From assembly GCF_002943525.1 (NCBI RefSeq), contig NZ_CP025394.1:8819001-8883000 (forward strand): DNA of 64,000 bases. Reading direction: 5' to 3'. Under the pieces are notes generated by a model that saw only the letters and a program-made list of their open reading frames with translations, ran no database searches and was not told the DNA's origin. This document shows, in pieces, positions 27,728-35,242 of the stretch. The translations under genes and the position numbers were made by a program. The stretch's first letter is position 1; each line of letters starts with the position of its first letter. The stretch comes from Kitasatospora sp. MMS16-BH015 (GTDB lineage: Bacteria > Actinomycetota > Actinomycetes > Streptomycetales > Streptomycetaceae).

Positions 27728-27782
27728 GGCCGCAGTCGGCTCCACCGACCACAGAGGTGTGGGCGGTGAGCCGGCTGCGGCC
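27728..27782. terminator. Bidirectional hairpin between convergent genes
   Basis: GGCCGCAGTCGGCTC (27728-27742) pairs with GAGCCGGCTGCGGCC (27768-27782) over 15 bases with a single mismatch and a 25-base loop. It separates the DUF2277 and CopC-CopD genes. Confidence 0.6.
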
Positions 27783-27789
27783 TTTGGCG

Positions 27790-29283
27790 TCATGGGCCCT
27801 GGGAGTGGGGGACGGTGCGGGCGGCGCCGGGCGAGGGGGCCGGGGTGGTGGCCGGGGCCGTGCCGATCAGGAGGACGGTGGTGATCAGGACGGCCGTCAC
27901 GCCCAGGAGTTCGAGCAGGACGGCGCGGCGCAGGGCGTCGACGCTGCGCCGGCGGGCGCGGTTGGCGCCGGCGGCGGCTGCGGCGAGGAGAAGGACGAAG
28001 AGGGCGGTTTTGAGCAGGAGCAGTCGGCCGTAGGGGGTGTCGGCCAGGTCGGCGGGGGCGCCGACCTCGCGGAAGGCCTGGTAGAGGCCGGTGACGGCGA
28101 GGGTGGTGACGGCGCCGAGGGCGAGCAGCGAGAAGCGGGGGGTGGCGGTCGCGGCGGCGAGGGGGTGGTGGCGGAGTAGGGCAAGGGTGCCGTAGAGGCC
28201 GCCGGCCCAGAGGGCCATTGCGGTGACGTGGAGGGTGGTGGCGACCAGGGCCGGGGTGTTCGAGGCGTGGCTGGTCGCGCTCCAGGTGCCGGCCAGGGCC
28301 AGGGCGAGCAGGCCGGTCGGGAGGAGGCCCCAGCTATGGCGGAGCAGGGGTTCGCCGCAGGCCGCGACGACGGCGAGCAGGAGGATCCGGACGGCCAGGG
28401 TGTGGCCCTCGTGGGTGGCGAGGGTCGCGGCGAGGGGGCTGCGGTCGGTGAGGTGGGCGAGGGAGAGCCCCTGGGTGGCGGGGCCGTGGAGGAAGAGCTG
28501 GAGCAGGGCGCCGAGGAGGGCGGCGGCCCAACCGACGGCGGCGGCTCGGTGGAGGGGCAGCAGGCTGGGGGTGAGGCCGGGGGCGAGTGGCTGGGCGGTG
28601 AGGGTGCAACCGGAGTGGTCGGGCGTGCGGGTGTGGGGTGGGGCGGGGGCCCGGTCGGGGTGCCCGGGGGTGGGGAGGCAGAGGCGGCGGAAGGCCGTGG
28701 TGCCGAGGAGGAGGGCCAGGCCGGCTAGGCCGAGCCAGGTGGCGAGGTCGAGGGTGGCGTTGGTGAGGCGGTTGCGCGGGGTGTAGGTGGCGGTCTTGGT
28801 GGGCGGAGCGGAGCCGCCGACGGAGAAGACCACGGCGCCGGAGGTGGCGTGGCCGTCGTCCTCGGCGGTGACCAGCCAGTCGACGACGAAGGTGCCGGGG
28901 CGGGCGCCGGGGGAGAGCGGGACGGCGAGGGTGGTGCCGTCGGAGCCGGTGGCGTGGGCCGGTCCGGTTTCGACGCGGCGGCCGTCGGGGCCGATCACCT
29001 TGATGCTGCTCAGGCGCAGGGTGACCCGCTCCGAGAAGTGGAGGGTGATCTGCTGCGGTCGGACGGGGACCACGGTGCCGGCGGCGGGGGTGGCGGAGAG
29101 CAGGTCGGCGTGCGCCGAGGCGGGGAGGGCCGGGAGGAGCAGCGCGGCGAGAGTGAGGCCGAGGGTGAGGAGGGCGCGCAGGACGGAGCGGGGCAGGTGG
29201 GGGCGAGCGGGGTTCGGGGCCTGGCTGGGCGGGCGTGGCGCTCCAAGTACGTTCTGCTGCACGGCAGATGGGCTCAGTGGCAT
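27790..29283 (-). CDS. CopC-CopD fusion copper protein (YcnJ-like)
   Basis: 497 residues from ATG 29283, which overlaps the upstream lipoprotein stop by ten bases. A signal sequence is followed by ASAHADLLSATPAAG, where the mature N-terminal His would bind Cu(II). The CopC beta-sandwich runs to about residue 155 and includes AEDDGHATSGAVVFSV, giving the Asp/His Cu site. A CopD membrane domain of about eight segments follows (about 170-470) with THEGHTLAVR, SHASNTPALVATTLHVTAMA and GLYQAFREVG. It binds periplasm-side copper and may import it. It is probably cotranscribed with the lipoprotein gene. Confidence 0.9.
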   Translation of the reverse strand: MPLSPSAVQQNVLGAPRPPSQAPNPARPHLPRSVLRALLTLGLTLAALLLPALPASAHADLLSATPAAGTVVPVRPQQITLHFSERVTLRLSSIKVIGPDGRRVETGPAHATGSDGTTLAVPLSPGARPGTFVVDWLVTAEDDGHATSGAVVFSVGGSAPPTKTATYTPRNRLTNATLDLATWLGLAGLALLLGTTAFRRLCLPTPGHPDRAPAPPHTRTPDHSGCTLTAQPLAPGLTPSLLPLHRAAAVGWAAALLGALLQLFLHGPATQGLSLAHLTDRSPLAATLATHEGHTLAVRILLLAVVAACGEPLLRHSWGLLPTGLLALALAGTWSATSHASNTPALVATTLHVTAMALWAGGLYGTLALLRHHPLAAATATPRFSLLALGAVTTLAVTGLYQAFREVGAPADLADTPYGRLLLLKTALFVLLLAAAAAGANRARRRSVDALRRAVLLELLGVTAVLITTVLLIGTAPATTPAPSPGAARTVPHSQGP

Positions 29284-29759
29284 GAGCCTGCGGCCCTTCG
29301 CTGACTGATCAGCTGGTCGACGCCGAGGCGGTATGAGGTGAGGGTGGCCGGGTCGGGGGTGAAGTGCCAGCGGCCGTCCTGGTGGACCACGGTGTTGCTG
29401 CCGGTGGTGTCGGCCCGGTGCCAGTCGACCCGGACGGTGTCGGGGTCGAGCTTGGCGGTCTGGTCGATCACGTAGGGGAGGCCGAGCAGGGGGCGGCACT
29501 CGGTGTTGAGCCGGATGAACTCGGCCTGAGAGAAGGCCTGTTGAGCCGTGGTGGGCCAGAGGTTCCAGGCGGCGGCCCAGCCGCCGCCGGCGAGGAGGCC
29601 GAACTCCTGGGTGGCGACGGCCTCGGCGGCGAGGGTCTGCGGCATGGGCGGGGCGGCGGCGCGGCGCGGGGCGGGCGCGGCGGAGCAGCCGACGGCCGCC
29701 GTGAGGAGGGCCAGGGCCGCCAGCCGCGGAAGGGAACGCCGGTGGGGGTCGCGGCGCAA
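29274..29759 (-). CDS. Putative lipoprotein, translationally coupled to the CopC-CopD gene
   Basis: 161 residues from a TTG at 29759, with GGAGCGG about nine bases upstream; no better start is available in frame. The N-terminus has a lipoprotein signal with lipobox AAVGC-S. The mature domain contains AFSQAEFIRLNTECRPLLG and NTVVHQDGRWHFTPD, like small NTF2- or DUF4878-type folds, though I cannot assign a family. The stop overlaps the ATG of the copper gene, so coupled expression and a role in copper handling are plausible. Copper ligands are not obvious. Confidence 0.6.
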   Translation of the reverse strand: MRRDPHRRSLPRLAALALLTAAVGCSAAPAPRRAAAPPMPQTLAAEAVATQEFGLLAGGGWAAAWNLWPTTAQQAFSQAEFIRLNTECRPLLGLPYVIDQTAKLDPDTVRVDWHRADTTGSNTVVHQDGRWHFTPDPATLTSYRLGVDQLISQRRAAGSCH

Positions 29760-29845
29760 CGTCCGCTCCGTTCTTGGTCGTTGCAGGAGGCCTGGGGGAG
29801 GGGCGGACGCCGGTGGGAGGCGCCCGCCCCGGGGGTGCGGGTGGG

Positions 29846-30559
29846 TCAGTTGGTCAGGCGGTTGGTGCCGTAGTGCGCGACCAGGGAGTCGTTCGCCGCG
29901 AGGGTGAGGTCGGCGGTGAACTTCAGCGAGTCGCGGATCTGGGTGAGCGAGATCGCGGAGTTCGGGGTGCCGCCGAGCGAGTAGGTGAAGGACTGGCCCG
30001 GCGCGACCTGACGCTGCGCCAGCGGCACGTCGTGGAAGTCGACCCGGGCGATGTAGAAGGACGTGCCGTCGCCGCGCGGCACCTCCAGGTAGTCCTGCTG
30101 CGGGTGGCCGTACTGCTGGGTGGCGGTGTAGCCGTGGTTGTCCGAGCCGGACGGGGCGCGGAAGACCAGCACCGCGCAGTCGGTGGAGAGGGTCTGGGTG
30201 GAGGTGTTGGTGAAGACGAAGTTCCAGTTGCCGTAGTACTGGTTGCCGTTGAAGGTCACGTACTCCGACAGGCCGACGTTGCTGGCGAACTGGGTGGTGA
30301 CGGGCTCGCTGAGCACCGGGTTCGCGCCGCTGATCGGGTGGTTGACGCCGTTGGCGCAGCGCTCCAGCGGGGCGTTGTACTGCGAGGGCTGCCCGGTGGG
30401 CACCGCCTGGGTGAAGGTGGCGGGGCCGGCGCTGACCGCCGTGGTGGTGTTGGGGTCGGCGACGGCCGGGCTGCCGCCGGCGAAGGCCGCGGCGCCGGCG
30501 AGCAGTAGGACGGTGGCGAGCCCGGCACCTAGGCCGCGCTTGCTGTGCTTCACGTGCAT
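29846..30559 (-). CDS. Secreted protein of unknown function
   Basis: 237 residues from ATG 30559 (MHVKHSKRGLG); a GTG two codons downstream is an alternative. The signal peptide ends at AVADPN. The mature part is rich in Asn, Thr, Tyr and Gln and beta-strand-like, with YYGNWNFVFTNTSTQTLSTD, SFYIARVDFHDVPL and GQSFTYSLGG. This suggests one extracellular beta-sandwich. It has two cysteines (ERCANG and TDCAVL). I do not recognise a family. Two sites resembling DasR/chitinase-promoter boxes lie about 215 bases upstream. Confidence 0.6.
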   Translation of the reverse strand: MHVKHSKRGLGAGLATVLLLAGAAAFAGGSPAVADPNTTTAVSAGPATFTQAVPTGQPSQYNAPLERCANGVNHPISGANPVLSEPVTTQFASNVGLSEYVTFNGNQYYGNWNFVFTNTSTQTLSTDCAVLVFRAPSGSDNHGYTATQQYGHPQQDYLEVPRGDGTSFYIARVDFHDVPLAQRQVAPGQSFTYSLGGTPNSAISLTQIRDSLKFTADLTLAANDSLVAHYGTNRLTN

Positions 30560-31016
30560 GGTGGTTCGGTCCCTTCGGTCGCGAAACAGGCCAACGACCC
30601 ACGGCGGGCCCGGTGTTCGTGCCGGAGGGAGGCGCGACGGAGCGGCACGCGCCGCATCGTTGCACCTTGCTGACACGTCGGCTCGGGACAGTGGGGGGAC
30701 GCGCCGAGACGACACCTTCGGGATGCCCGCAGAGGGCCGGGTCTCACGGTGGCACCGGCGCCTCGCCGGGTCAAGGGTCTGGACCAATAAGGTCTAGTCC
30801 ACCAGCTGACAGTCCGTCGGGCGTGGCGGGTCCCGGCGGGGTGGGTGACTGACTGGCGGTCAGGTCTGGAGGTGGGTGGCCAGTATGGTAATCGGCGGTC
30901 ATTACATCTGGTAATTCGTATGGACAGATGGATGCTTCATTGAATGCACGGTGCGCACACGATTCGGGATCGGGTAGTCTCCGATTGAACGGTTCGGAAT
31001 TCGCGATCGAGAGCGG
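30560..31016. other. Divergent intergenic region, AT-rich at its right end
   Basis: 457 bases between the secreted-protein gene and the P450 operon. It contains the dre-like boxes (30775-30801) and three TAAT-type boxes: GGTAAT (30887-30892), ATTACA (30901-30906) and GGTAAT (30910-30915). The first and second form an inverted repeat GTAAT/ATTAC. The last 130 bases are clearly less GC-rich and must contain the operon promoter, but no convincing -35/-10 pair could be fixed. Confidence 0.5.
30769..30801 (-). promoter_or_regulatory. Two dre-like boxes next to a TTGACC hexamer
   Basis: On the minus strand TGGACTAGACCT (30801-30790) and TGGTCCAGACCC (30786-30775) lie 15 bases apart, followed by TTGACC (30774-30769). 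Each matches 10 of 12 positions of the TGGTCTAGACCA core bound by DasR upstream of Streptomyces chitin-use genes. Control of the secreted-protein gene by amino-sugar signals is inferred. Confidence 0.45.
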
Positions 31017-32348
31017 GTGAGATCGGTGAGCAGTTCGACGGATCATCAGGTGAATGCCGAGCAGCTCCTCTGGTCACTGTTCGCCCCCGAGGCGCGGGAG
31101 GATCCGTATCCGCCCCTGGCGGCGCTGCGCAGGGTGGCGCCGGTGTACCACCAGGAGGAGTTGGACACCCGCTTCCTGACCAGGTACGCGGACTGCCAGG
31201 CCGTCCTCACCGGCTCGGCGTTCGTGGTGCCGGACGGGGCCTGGCTGGCGCGCGAGCGGCCGGAGTGGCTGGCGCATCCGGCGGCGGATTTCTTCTACGC
31301 CTCGCTGCTCGGTACCAACGGCGCCGCCCACGAGCGCCTCCGGCGCCCGCTCGCCGGGGCGTTCGGGCCACGGCGGGTGGCGGAGTTCGCGGCGGGGGTG
31401 GAGAAAATCGCCGAGGAATTGCTCGACCGGTTTGCCGATGCCACCTCGGACGGTGGATCAGCGGATTTCCAGGCGCTGGTCGGATATCCCCTCCCGGTGG
31501 CGGTGGTGGGCGAGTTGATCGGCGTGCCCAGGGAGGACCAGGAGCAGTTCCACCGGCTCGGGCAGGGTGCCACCCGGCTGCTCGAACCGGTCCGCTCGGC
31601 CGAGGACTGGCGGCGGGCGGACGAGGCGGTGGTCGAACTGCGCGCCTACTTCGCCGAGTTGCTGCGCGAGCGGCGGGCCCGGCCGAGGGAGGACCTGGCC
31701 TCGGCGCTGCTGGCTCAGGTCGAGGCGGCTGGGGGTGAACCGGCTCGTGCCGAGCCGGCTCGTCCCGAGGCGGCCCGGGGTGGTGCGGGCCAAGTCGGGT
31801 CGGATCGTCATGAGTTGACCGAGCAGGAGCTGGCCGACCTGCTGGTGCTGGTGTTCGTCGCCGGCTTCGAGACCACCACCGGGCTGCTAGGGCTCGCGGT
31901 GCACGCGCTGCTGACCCACCCCGAGCAGGCAGAGCTGCTGCGGGAGGACCCGGGGTTGGTGCCCGGTGCGGTGGAGGAGTGCCTGCGCTGGGACGGGCCG
32001 GTGCTGATGACCGAGCGGTTGACCGTCCGGCCGGTCGAGGTCGGCGGGGTGCTCGTCCCGGCCGGGGCGAGCGTGACGACGGTGCTCGGTGCGGCCAACC
32101 GTGACCCGGAGCGGTACCCGGACCCGGACGCCTTCCTGGTCCGGCGCAGACCCGAGGCGCGGGGGCTGAGCTTCAGCAGCGGTCCGCACTACTGCCTCGG
32201 CGCGGCGCTCGCCCGGCTCGAAGGGGCGGCCCTGCTGGGGGCGCTGCTCGACCGCTTCCCCGGGCTCGCCCTCGCCGGGCCGCCGGTGCGGCGCGATTCC
32301 GCCTGCCTGCGGTCCTTCGATGCACTGCCGCTGAGCACCAGAGGCTGA
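31017..32348 (+). CDS. Cytochrome P450, first gene of the biosynthetic operon
   Basis: A 443-residue bacterial class I P450 from GTG 31017 (a GTG at 31026 is equally possible). The I-helix oxygen-binding motif AGFETTT is at about 282, the K-helix EECLR at about 320, and the haem loop FSSGPHYCLG has Cys393 as proximal ligand. An Ala/Arg/Pro/Glu-rich insert of about 30 residues sits before the I-helix (about 232-262) and looks like a disordered loop. It needs an external ferredoxin and reductase, not encoded nearby. It leads the ACP/ketosynthase operon, so a late oxidation of the product or ACP-bound intermediate is likely. Confidence 0.93.
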   Translation: MRSVSSSTDHQVNAEQLLWSLFAPEAREDPYPPLAALRRVAPVYHQEELDTRFLTRYADCQAVLTGSAFVVPDGAWLARERPEWLAHPAADFFYASLLGTNGAAHERLRRPLAGAFGPRRVAEFAAGVEKIAEELLDRFADATSDGGSADFQALVGYPLPVAVVGELIGVPREDQEQFHRLGQGATRLLEPVRSAEDWRRADEAVVELRAYFAELLRERRARPREDLASALLAQVEAAGGEPARAEPARPEAARGGAGQVGSDRHELTEQELADLLVLVFVAGFETTTGLLGLAVHALLTHPEQAELLREDPGLVPGAVEECLRWDGPVLMTERLTVRPVEVGGVLVPAGASVTTVLGAANRDPERYPDPDAFLVRRRPEARGLSFSSGPHYCLGAALARLEGAALLGALLDRFPGLALAGPPVRRDSACLRSFDALPLSTRG

Positions 32349-32374
32349 GCACCAGCGGCCGATTACCAGCGGCC
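32333..32374. repeat. 14-base tandem repeat across the P450 stop codon
   Basis: Three units: GAGCACCAGAGGCT (32333-32346), GAGCACCAGCGGCC (32347-32360) and GATTACCAGCGGCC (32361-32374). The TGA of the P450 gene (32346-32348) falls at the first junction. Confidence 0.8.
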
Positions 32375-32441
32375 GAGAAGCTCCGATTGTGGCCGGTCCG
32401 GCCGCCCCACCACGTACCGTCACCTTCCGAAGGACGTGCCC

Positions 32442-33572
32442 GTGAAGTTCCTGCACCGTGAACGCGCCGAACTCGAAGCACTGATGCCCGGGTTGGACGA
32501 GGCCCTCGCGCAGTACCCGCTGGCCGAGCTGGAGCGCACGCCCAGCCCGGCGATCGCCGAGTTCAGACGGGCGGGCGGGCCCGGCCTGCTGGTGCCCACG
32601 GCCAACTCCGGTGCCGGGGCGAGTACGTTGCAGGCCGTCCGGGTGCAGCGGGCGGTCGGCGCCCGCTGCCCCTCGCTGGCGGTGGCCACCACGATGCACC
32701 ACTTCTCGATCGCGGGCCTGGTCGAGGCCGCCAAGTACGGTGGTGGGCTGGAGGGTCTGCTCCTCGAAGCGATCGCCAAGGACCGGATGCTGGTGGCCTC
32801 CGCCTTCGCCGAGGGGCGGCCCGGGCAGAACATCCTCACCCCGCACATCACCGCCCGGCGGCGCGGCGACCGGATCGTGCTGAACGGCAGCAAGATGCCG
32901 TGCAGCCTCTCGCGCTCGATGGACCTGCTCACCGCCTCGGTCGCGCTGACCGGGGAGGACGGGCTGGAGCGGCTGGCCGTGGCGCTGATCCCGGCGGCCA
33001 CCCCGGGGGTCTCGGTGCGTCCGTTCTGGGGCACCCCGATCCTGGCGGGCGCCGAGAGCGAGGAAGTGATCCTCACCGAGGTGGAGCTGGACCCGGAGAT
33101 GGTGGTGCCCACGGAGGTCACCGCCGATGCCGTGCCGGACGCGCTCAACCTGGCCGGGTTCCTCTGGTTCGAGGTGCTGCTCACCGCCGGGTACCTCGGC
33201 GTGGCGAGCGCGCTGGTGGAGCGGACGCTGCACCGCCAGGCCGGCGGCGAGGAGGACCCGACCCCGTACCTGGTGCCGGTCGAGGCCGCGATGCTCGCCG
33301 TGGAGGCGGTGGCTCGGGCGATGGCCGAGGAGGAGTGGAGCGAGGCACTGCTGGTCCAGGCGCTGACCGCGCGGTACGCCGCGCAGGAGGCGATCGACCG
33401 GACCACCGGGGCCTGCCTGGCGGCGCTGGGTGGGATGTCCTTCATCGGCTCCCCGGACGCCTCCTACCTCGCCTCGGCCGCCGTCGGCCTGACCTTCCAC
33501 CCGCCGGCCCGCGCCAGGATGGCCCGCCCGCTGCGGGAGTACCTGGACGGCCGTGCGCTGCGGATCGGCTGA
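32442..33572 (+). CDS. Acyl-CoA dehydrogenase-like flavoprotein
   Basis: 376 residues from GTG 32442 (VKFLHRERAELEAL), chosen because AAGGA lies nine bases upstream; GTG 32436 is too close. The order of the fold is typical: an N-terminal helical domain to about 110, a beta domain with ASAFAEGRPGQNILTP and GDRIVLNGSKMPCSLSRSMD, and a C-terminal four-helix domain from about 240. The usual catalytic Glu is not obvious, so it may act as a flavin oxidase, hydroxylase or dehydrogenase on an ACP-bound substrate. It lies in the biosynthetic operon, 93 bases after the P450 gene. Confidence 0.85.
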   Translation: MKFLHRERAELEALMPGLDEALAQYPLAELERTPSPAIAEFRRAGGPGLLVPTANSGAGASTLQAVRVQRAVGARCPSLAVATTMHHFSIAGLVEAAKYGGGLEGLLLEAIAKDRMLVASAFAEGRPGQNILTPHITARRRGDRIVLNGSKMPCSLSRSMDLLTASVALTGEDGLERLAVALIPAATPGVSVRPFWGTPILAGAESEEVILTEVELDPEMVVPTEVTADAVPDALNLAGFLWFEVLLTAGYLGVASALVERTLHRQAGGEEDPTPYLVPVEAAMLAVEAVARAMAEEEWSEALLVQALTARYAAQEAIDRTTGACLAALGGMSFIGSPDASYLASAAVGLTFHPPARARMARPLREYLDGRALRIG

Positions 33573-33576
33573 GCCG

Positions 33577-34803
33577 GTGGGGTCGGGCGAGCGGGTGGAG
33601 ATCCTGCGCGGCAGCGGGGGTGAGAGCGTCGAAGTGCTGCGCAGCGTCGAGGAGTTGCCGGACGGGGTGTGGGAGCGGCTGGCGCCGGCGGAGGACCCGA
33701 TGTGGGCGCGGGGCGTGTTCACCGCGCTGGAGCGCAGCCGGGTCGGGCCGGAGGGCTACGCGTATCTGACGTTACGCCGGCGGGGCGAGCCGGTGGCGGT
33801 GCTGCCGCTCTGCCTCTTCCGCGAGCTGCGGCTGGACCGGATCGTCGGGCCGCGCGAGCGGCGGCTGCTCGACCCGGTGCGCAGGCTGGCGCCGCGGCTG
33901 CTGCGGGTGCCGATGCTGTTCTGCGGCCACCTGCTCGGGCAGGGGCACGTGTTGGCAGCCGAGCTGCTCGGGCCTCGGGCCGGGCGGCTGCTGGTCGCGG
34001 CGGTGCTGGAGTTCGCCCGGCGCGAGCGGCTGGGCACGGTGGTGTTCAAGGACTTCGCCGGGCCGGATCTCGCCCCACTGCGGGAGTCGCTGTCGGCCGC
34101 CGGATTCTTCCCGGTGCCCAGTCTGCCGGACACCGAACTCGACCTGAGCGCAGGGTCGTTCGAGGCGTACCTGGCCGCGCTGCCGGCCAAGCCGAGGCGC
34201 AACGCCCGGGCCAAGCAGCGCCGGTTCGCGGCGCAGCCCGGGCTGCGGATCGAGGTGCTGACCGAGTTCGAGCACCTGCTGCCGGAGCTGCTGGCGCTCT
34301 ACCGGCAGGTGATGGACCGGGCCGATCAGACGCTCGACCTGCTCGACGGGGCCTTCCTGGCGGAGCTGGCGCGCGGGGAGGGCCTGGACCGCCGGTTGGT
34401 GGTCTGCTTCGAGCAGGAGCGGCCGGTGGGATTCCTGCTCTGCCTGTTCGCCGGCTCGGGCGCGATCGGGGCCCGGATCGGGCTGGACTACCGGATCGCC
34501 CACGAGGCCGCGCTGTACCACAACCTGCACTACGCCGCCGTCCGGCTGGCGCTGGAGCGCGGCTGTCGGCGGATCCGGTTCGCCCAGACCGCGTACCGGC
34601 CGAAGACCGAGCTGGGCTGCGCGCTGGTCGAGCAGTGGTACGCGATGACCCACGTCCGGCCGCTGCCCCGGGCCGTGCTGCGGCGGGTGCTGCCGCCGGC
34701 GCTGGCCACTGCGCGGGCGGAGGCGCTGGCCGAGCACAGTCCTTCCAGAGCAACAGAACTGACTATCCGTCAGAGAATGGAGTCGCGCCATGCCCCGTGT
34801 TGA
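33577..34803 (+). CDS. GNAT/FemAB-like N-acyltransferase containing a TTA codon
   Basis: About 408 residues; GTG 33577 is taken as start (GTG 33553 and 33595 are alternatives), four bases after the preceding stop. The C-terminal half has the BioF2/FemAB-like acyltransferase pattern: AALPAKPRRNARAKQRRF, FEQERPVGFLLCLFAGSGAI, YHNLHYAAVRLALERG and RIRFAQTAYRPKTELG. It probably transfers an acyl or aminoacyl group to an amine. The leucine codon at 33772-33774 is TTA, in frame, the rare bldA-dependent codon of streptomycetes. The stop overlaps the next start by 14 bases. Confidence 0.75.
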   Translation: MGSGERVEILRGSGGESVEVLRSVEELPDGVWERLAPAEDPMWARGVFTALERSRVGPEGYAYLTLRRRGEPVAVLPLCLFRELRLDRIVGPRERRLLDPVRRLAPRLLRVPMLFCGHLLGQGHVLAAELLGPRAGRLLVAAVLEFARRERLGTVVFKDFAGPDLAPLRESLSAAGFFPVPSLPDTELDLSAGSFEAYLAALPAKPRRNARAKQRRFAAQPGLRIEVLTEFEHLLPELLALYRQVMDRADQTLDLLDGAFLAELARGEGLDRRLVVCFEQERPVGFLLCLFAGSGAIGARIGLDYRIAHEAALYHNLHYAAVRLALERGCRRIRFAQTAYRPKTELGCALVEQWYAMTHVRPLPRAVLRRVLPPALATARAEALAEHSPSRATELTIRQRMESRHAPC

Positions 34804-35242
34804 GGTGGAGTTGCCGATCGCCGTGGCGCCGGAGGTGGCCTGGGCGGCGGTGGTGGACGTGCTCGGCTACCCGGAGTGCATGGAGAGCGTCGACTCGGTG
34901 GAGATCGTCGAGCAGACGGACGAGCGGCACCGGACCACCGCCTGGTCGGTGCGGCTCAAGGGGTCGGTGCTGCGGTGGGTGGAGACCGAGGTGATCGACC
35001 ACGCCGGGCGCCGGTTCGACTTCGAGCAGATCAGCGGCGACCTGGGCGCGTTCGTGGGCCACTGGGCGGTGGCCGAGGCGCCCGGCGGGGGCAGCACGGT
35101 GGAGCTGCACGTGGACTTCGACATCGGCATCCCGCTGCTGGCCGAGATGCTCAACCCGGTGGCGGCCGACGCCCTGCGGGAGAGCGCCGCGCAGATGCTC
35201 GGCTCACTGGAACAGCGGCTGCTCGAGGGGGCCCTCCGGTGA
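34790..35242 (+). CDS. SRPBCC-family protein (START/cyclase-like)
   Basis: 150 residues from ATG 34790, inside the end of the acyltransferase gene, with GGAG eight bases upstream. MPRVEVELPIAVAPEVAWAA, YPECMESVDSVEIVE, WVETEVIDHAGRRFDFEQIS and the final amphipathic helix ALRESAAQMLGSLEQRLLE are the usual landmarks of the helix-grip SRPBCC fold. Members in polyketide clusters act as aromatases or cyclases or bind acyl chains. With a single ketosynthase, cyclisation of a short intermediate is plausible. The stop overlaps the next GTG by four bases. Confidence 0.85.
   Translation: MPRVEVELPIAVAPEVAWAAVVDVLGYPECMESVDSVEIVEQTDERHRTTAWSVRLKGSVLRWVETEVIDHAGRRFDFEQISGDLGAFVGHWAVAEAPGGGSTVELHVDFDIGIPLLAEMLNPVAADALRESAAQMLGSLEQRLLEGALR

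Noticed and set aside
27427..28179. 250-codon plus-strand frame overlapping DUF2277 and CopC-CopD
   Set aside because: Out-of-frame shadow; DUF2277 and CopCD are strongly recognisable in the other frames.
30930..30985. TTGAAT/TAGTCT hexamers as the promoter of the P450 operon
   Set aside because: The spacing between the hexamers is far from 16-18 bases, so no pair could be supported.
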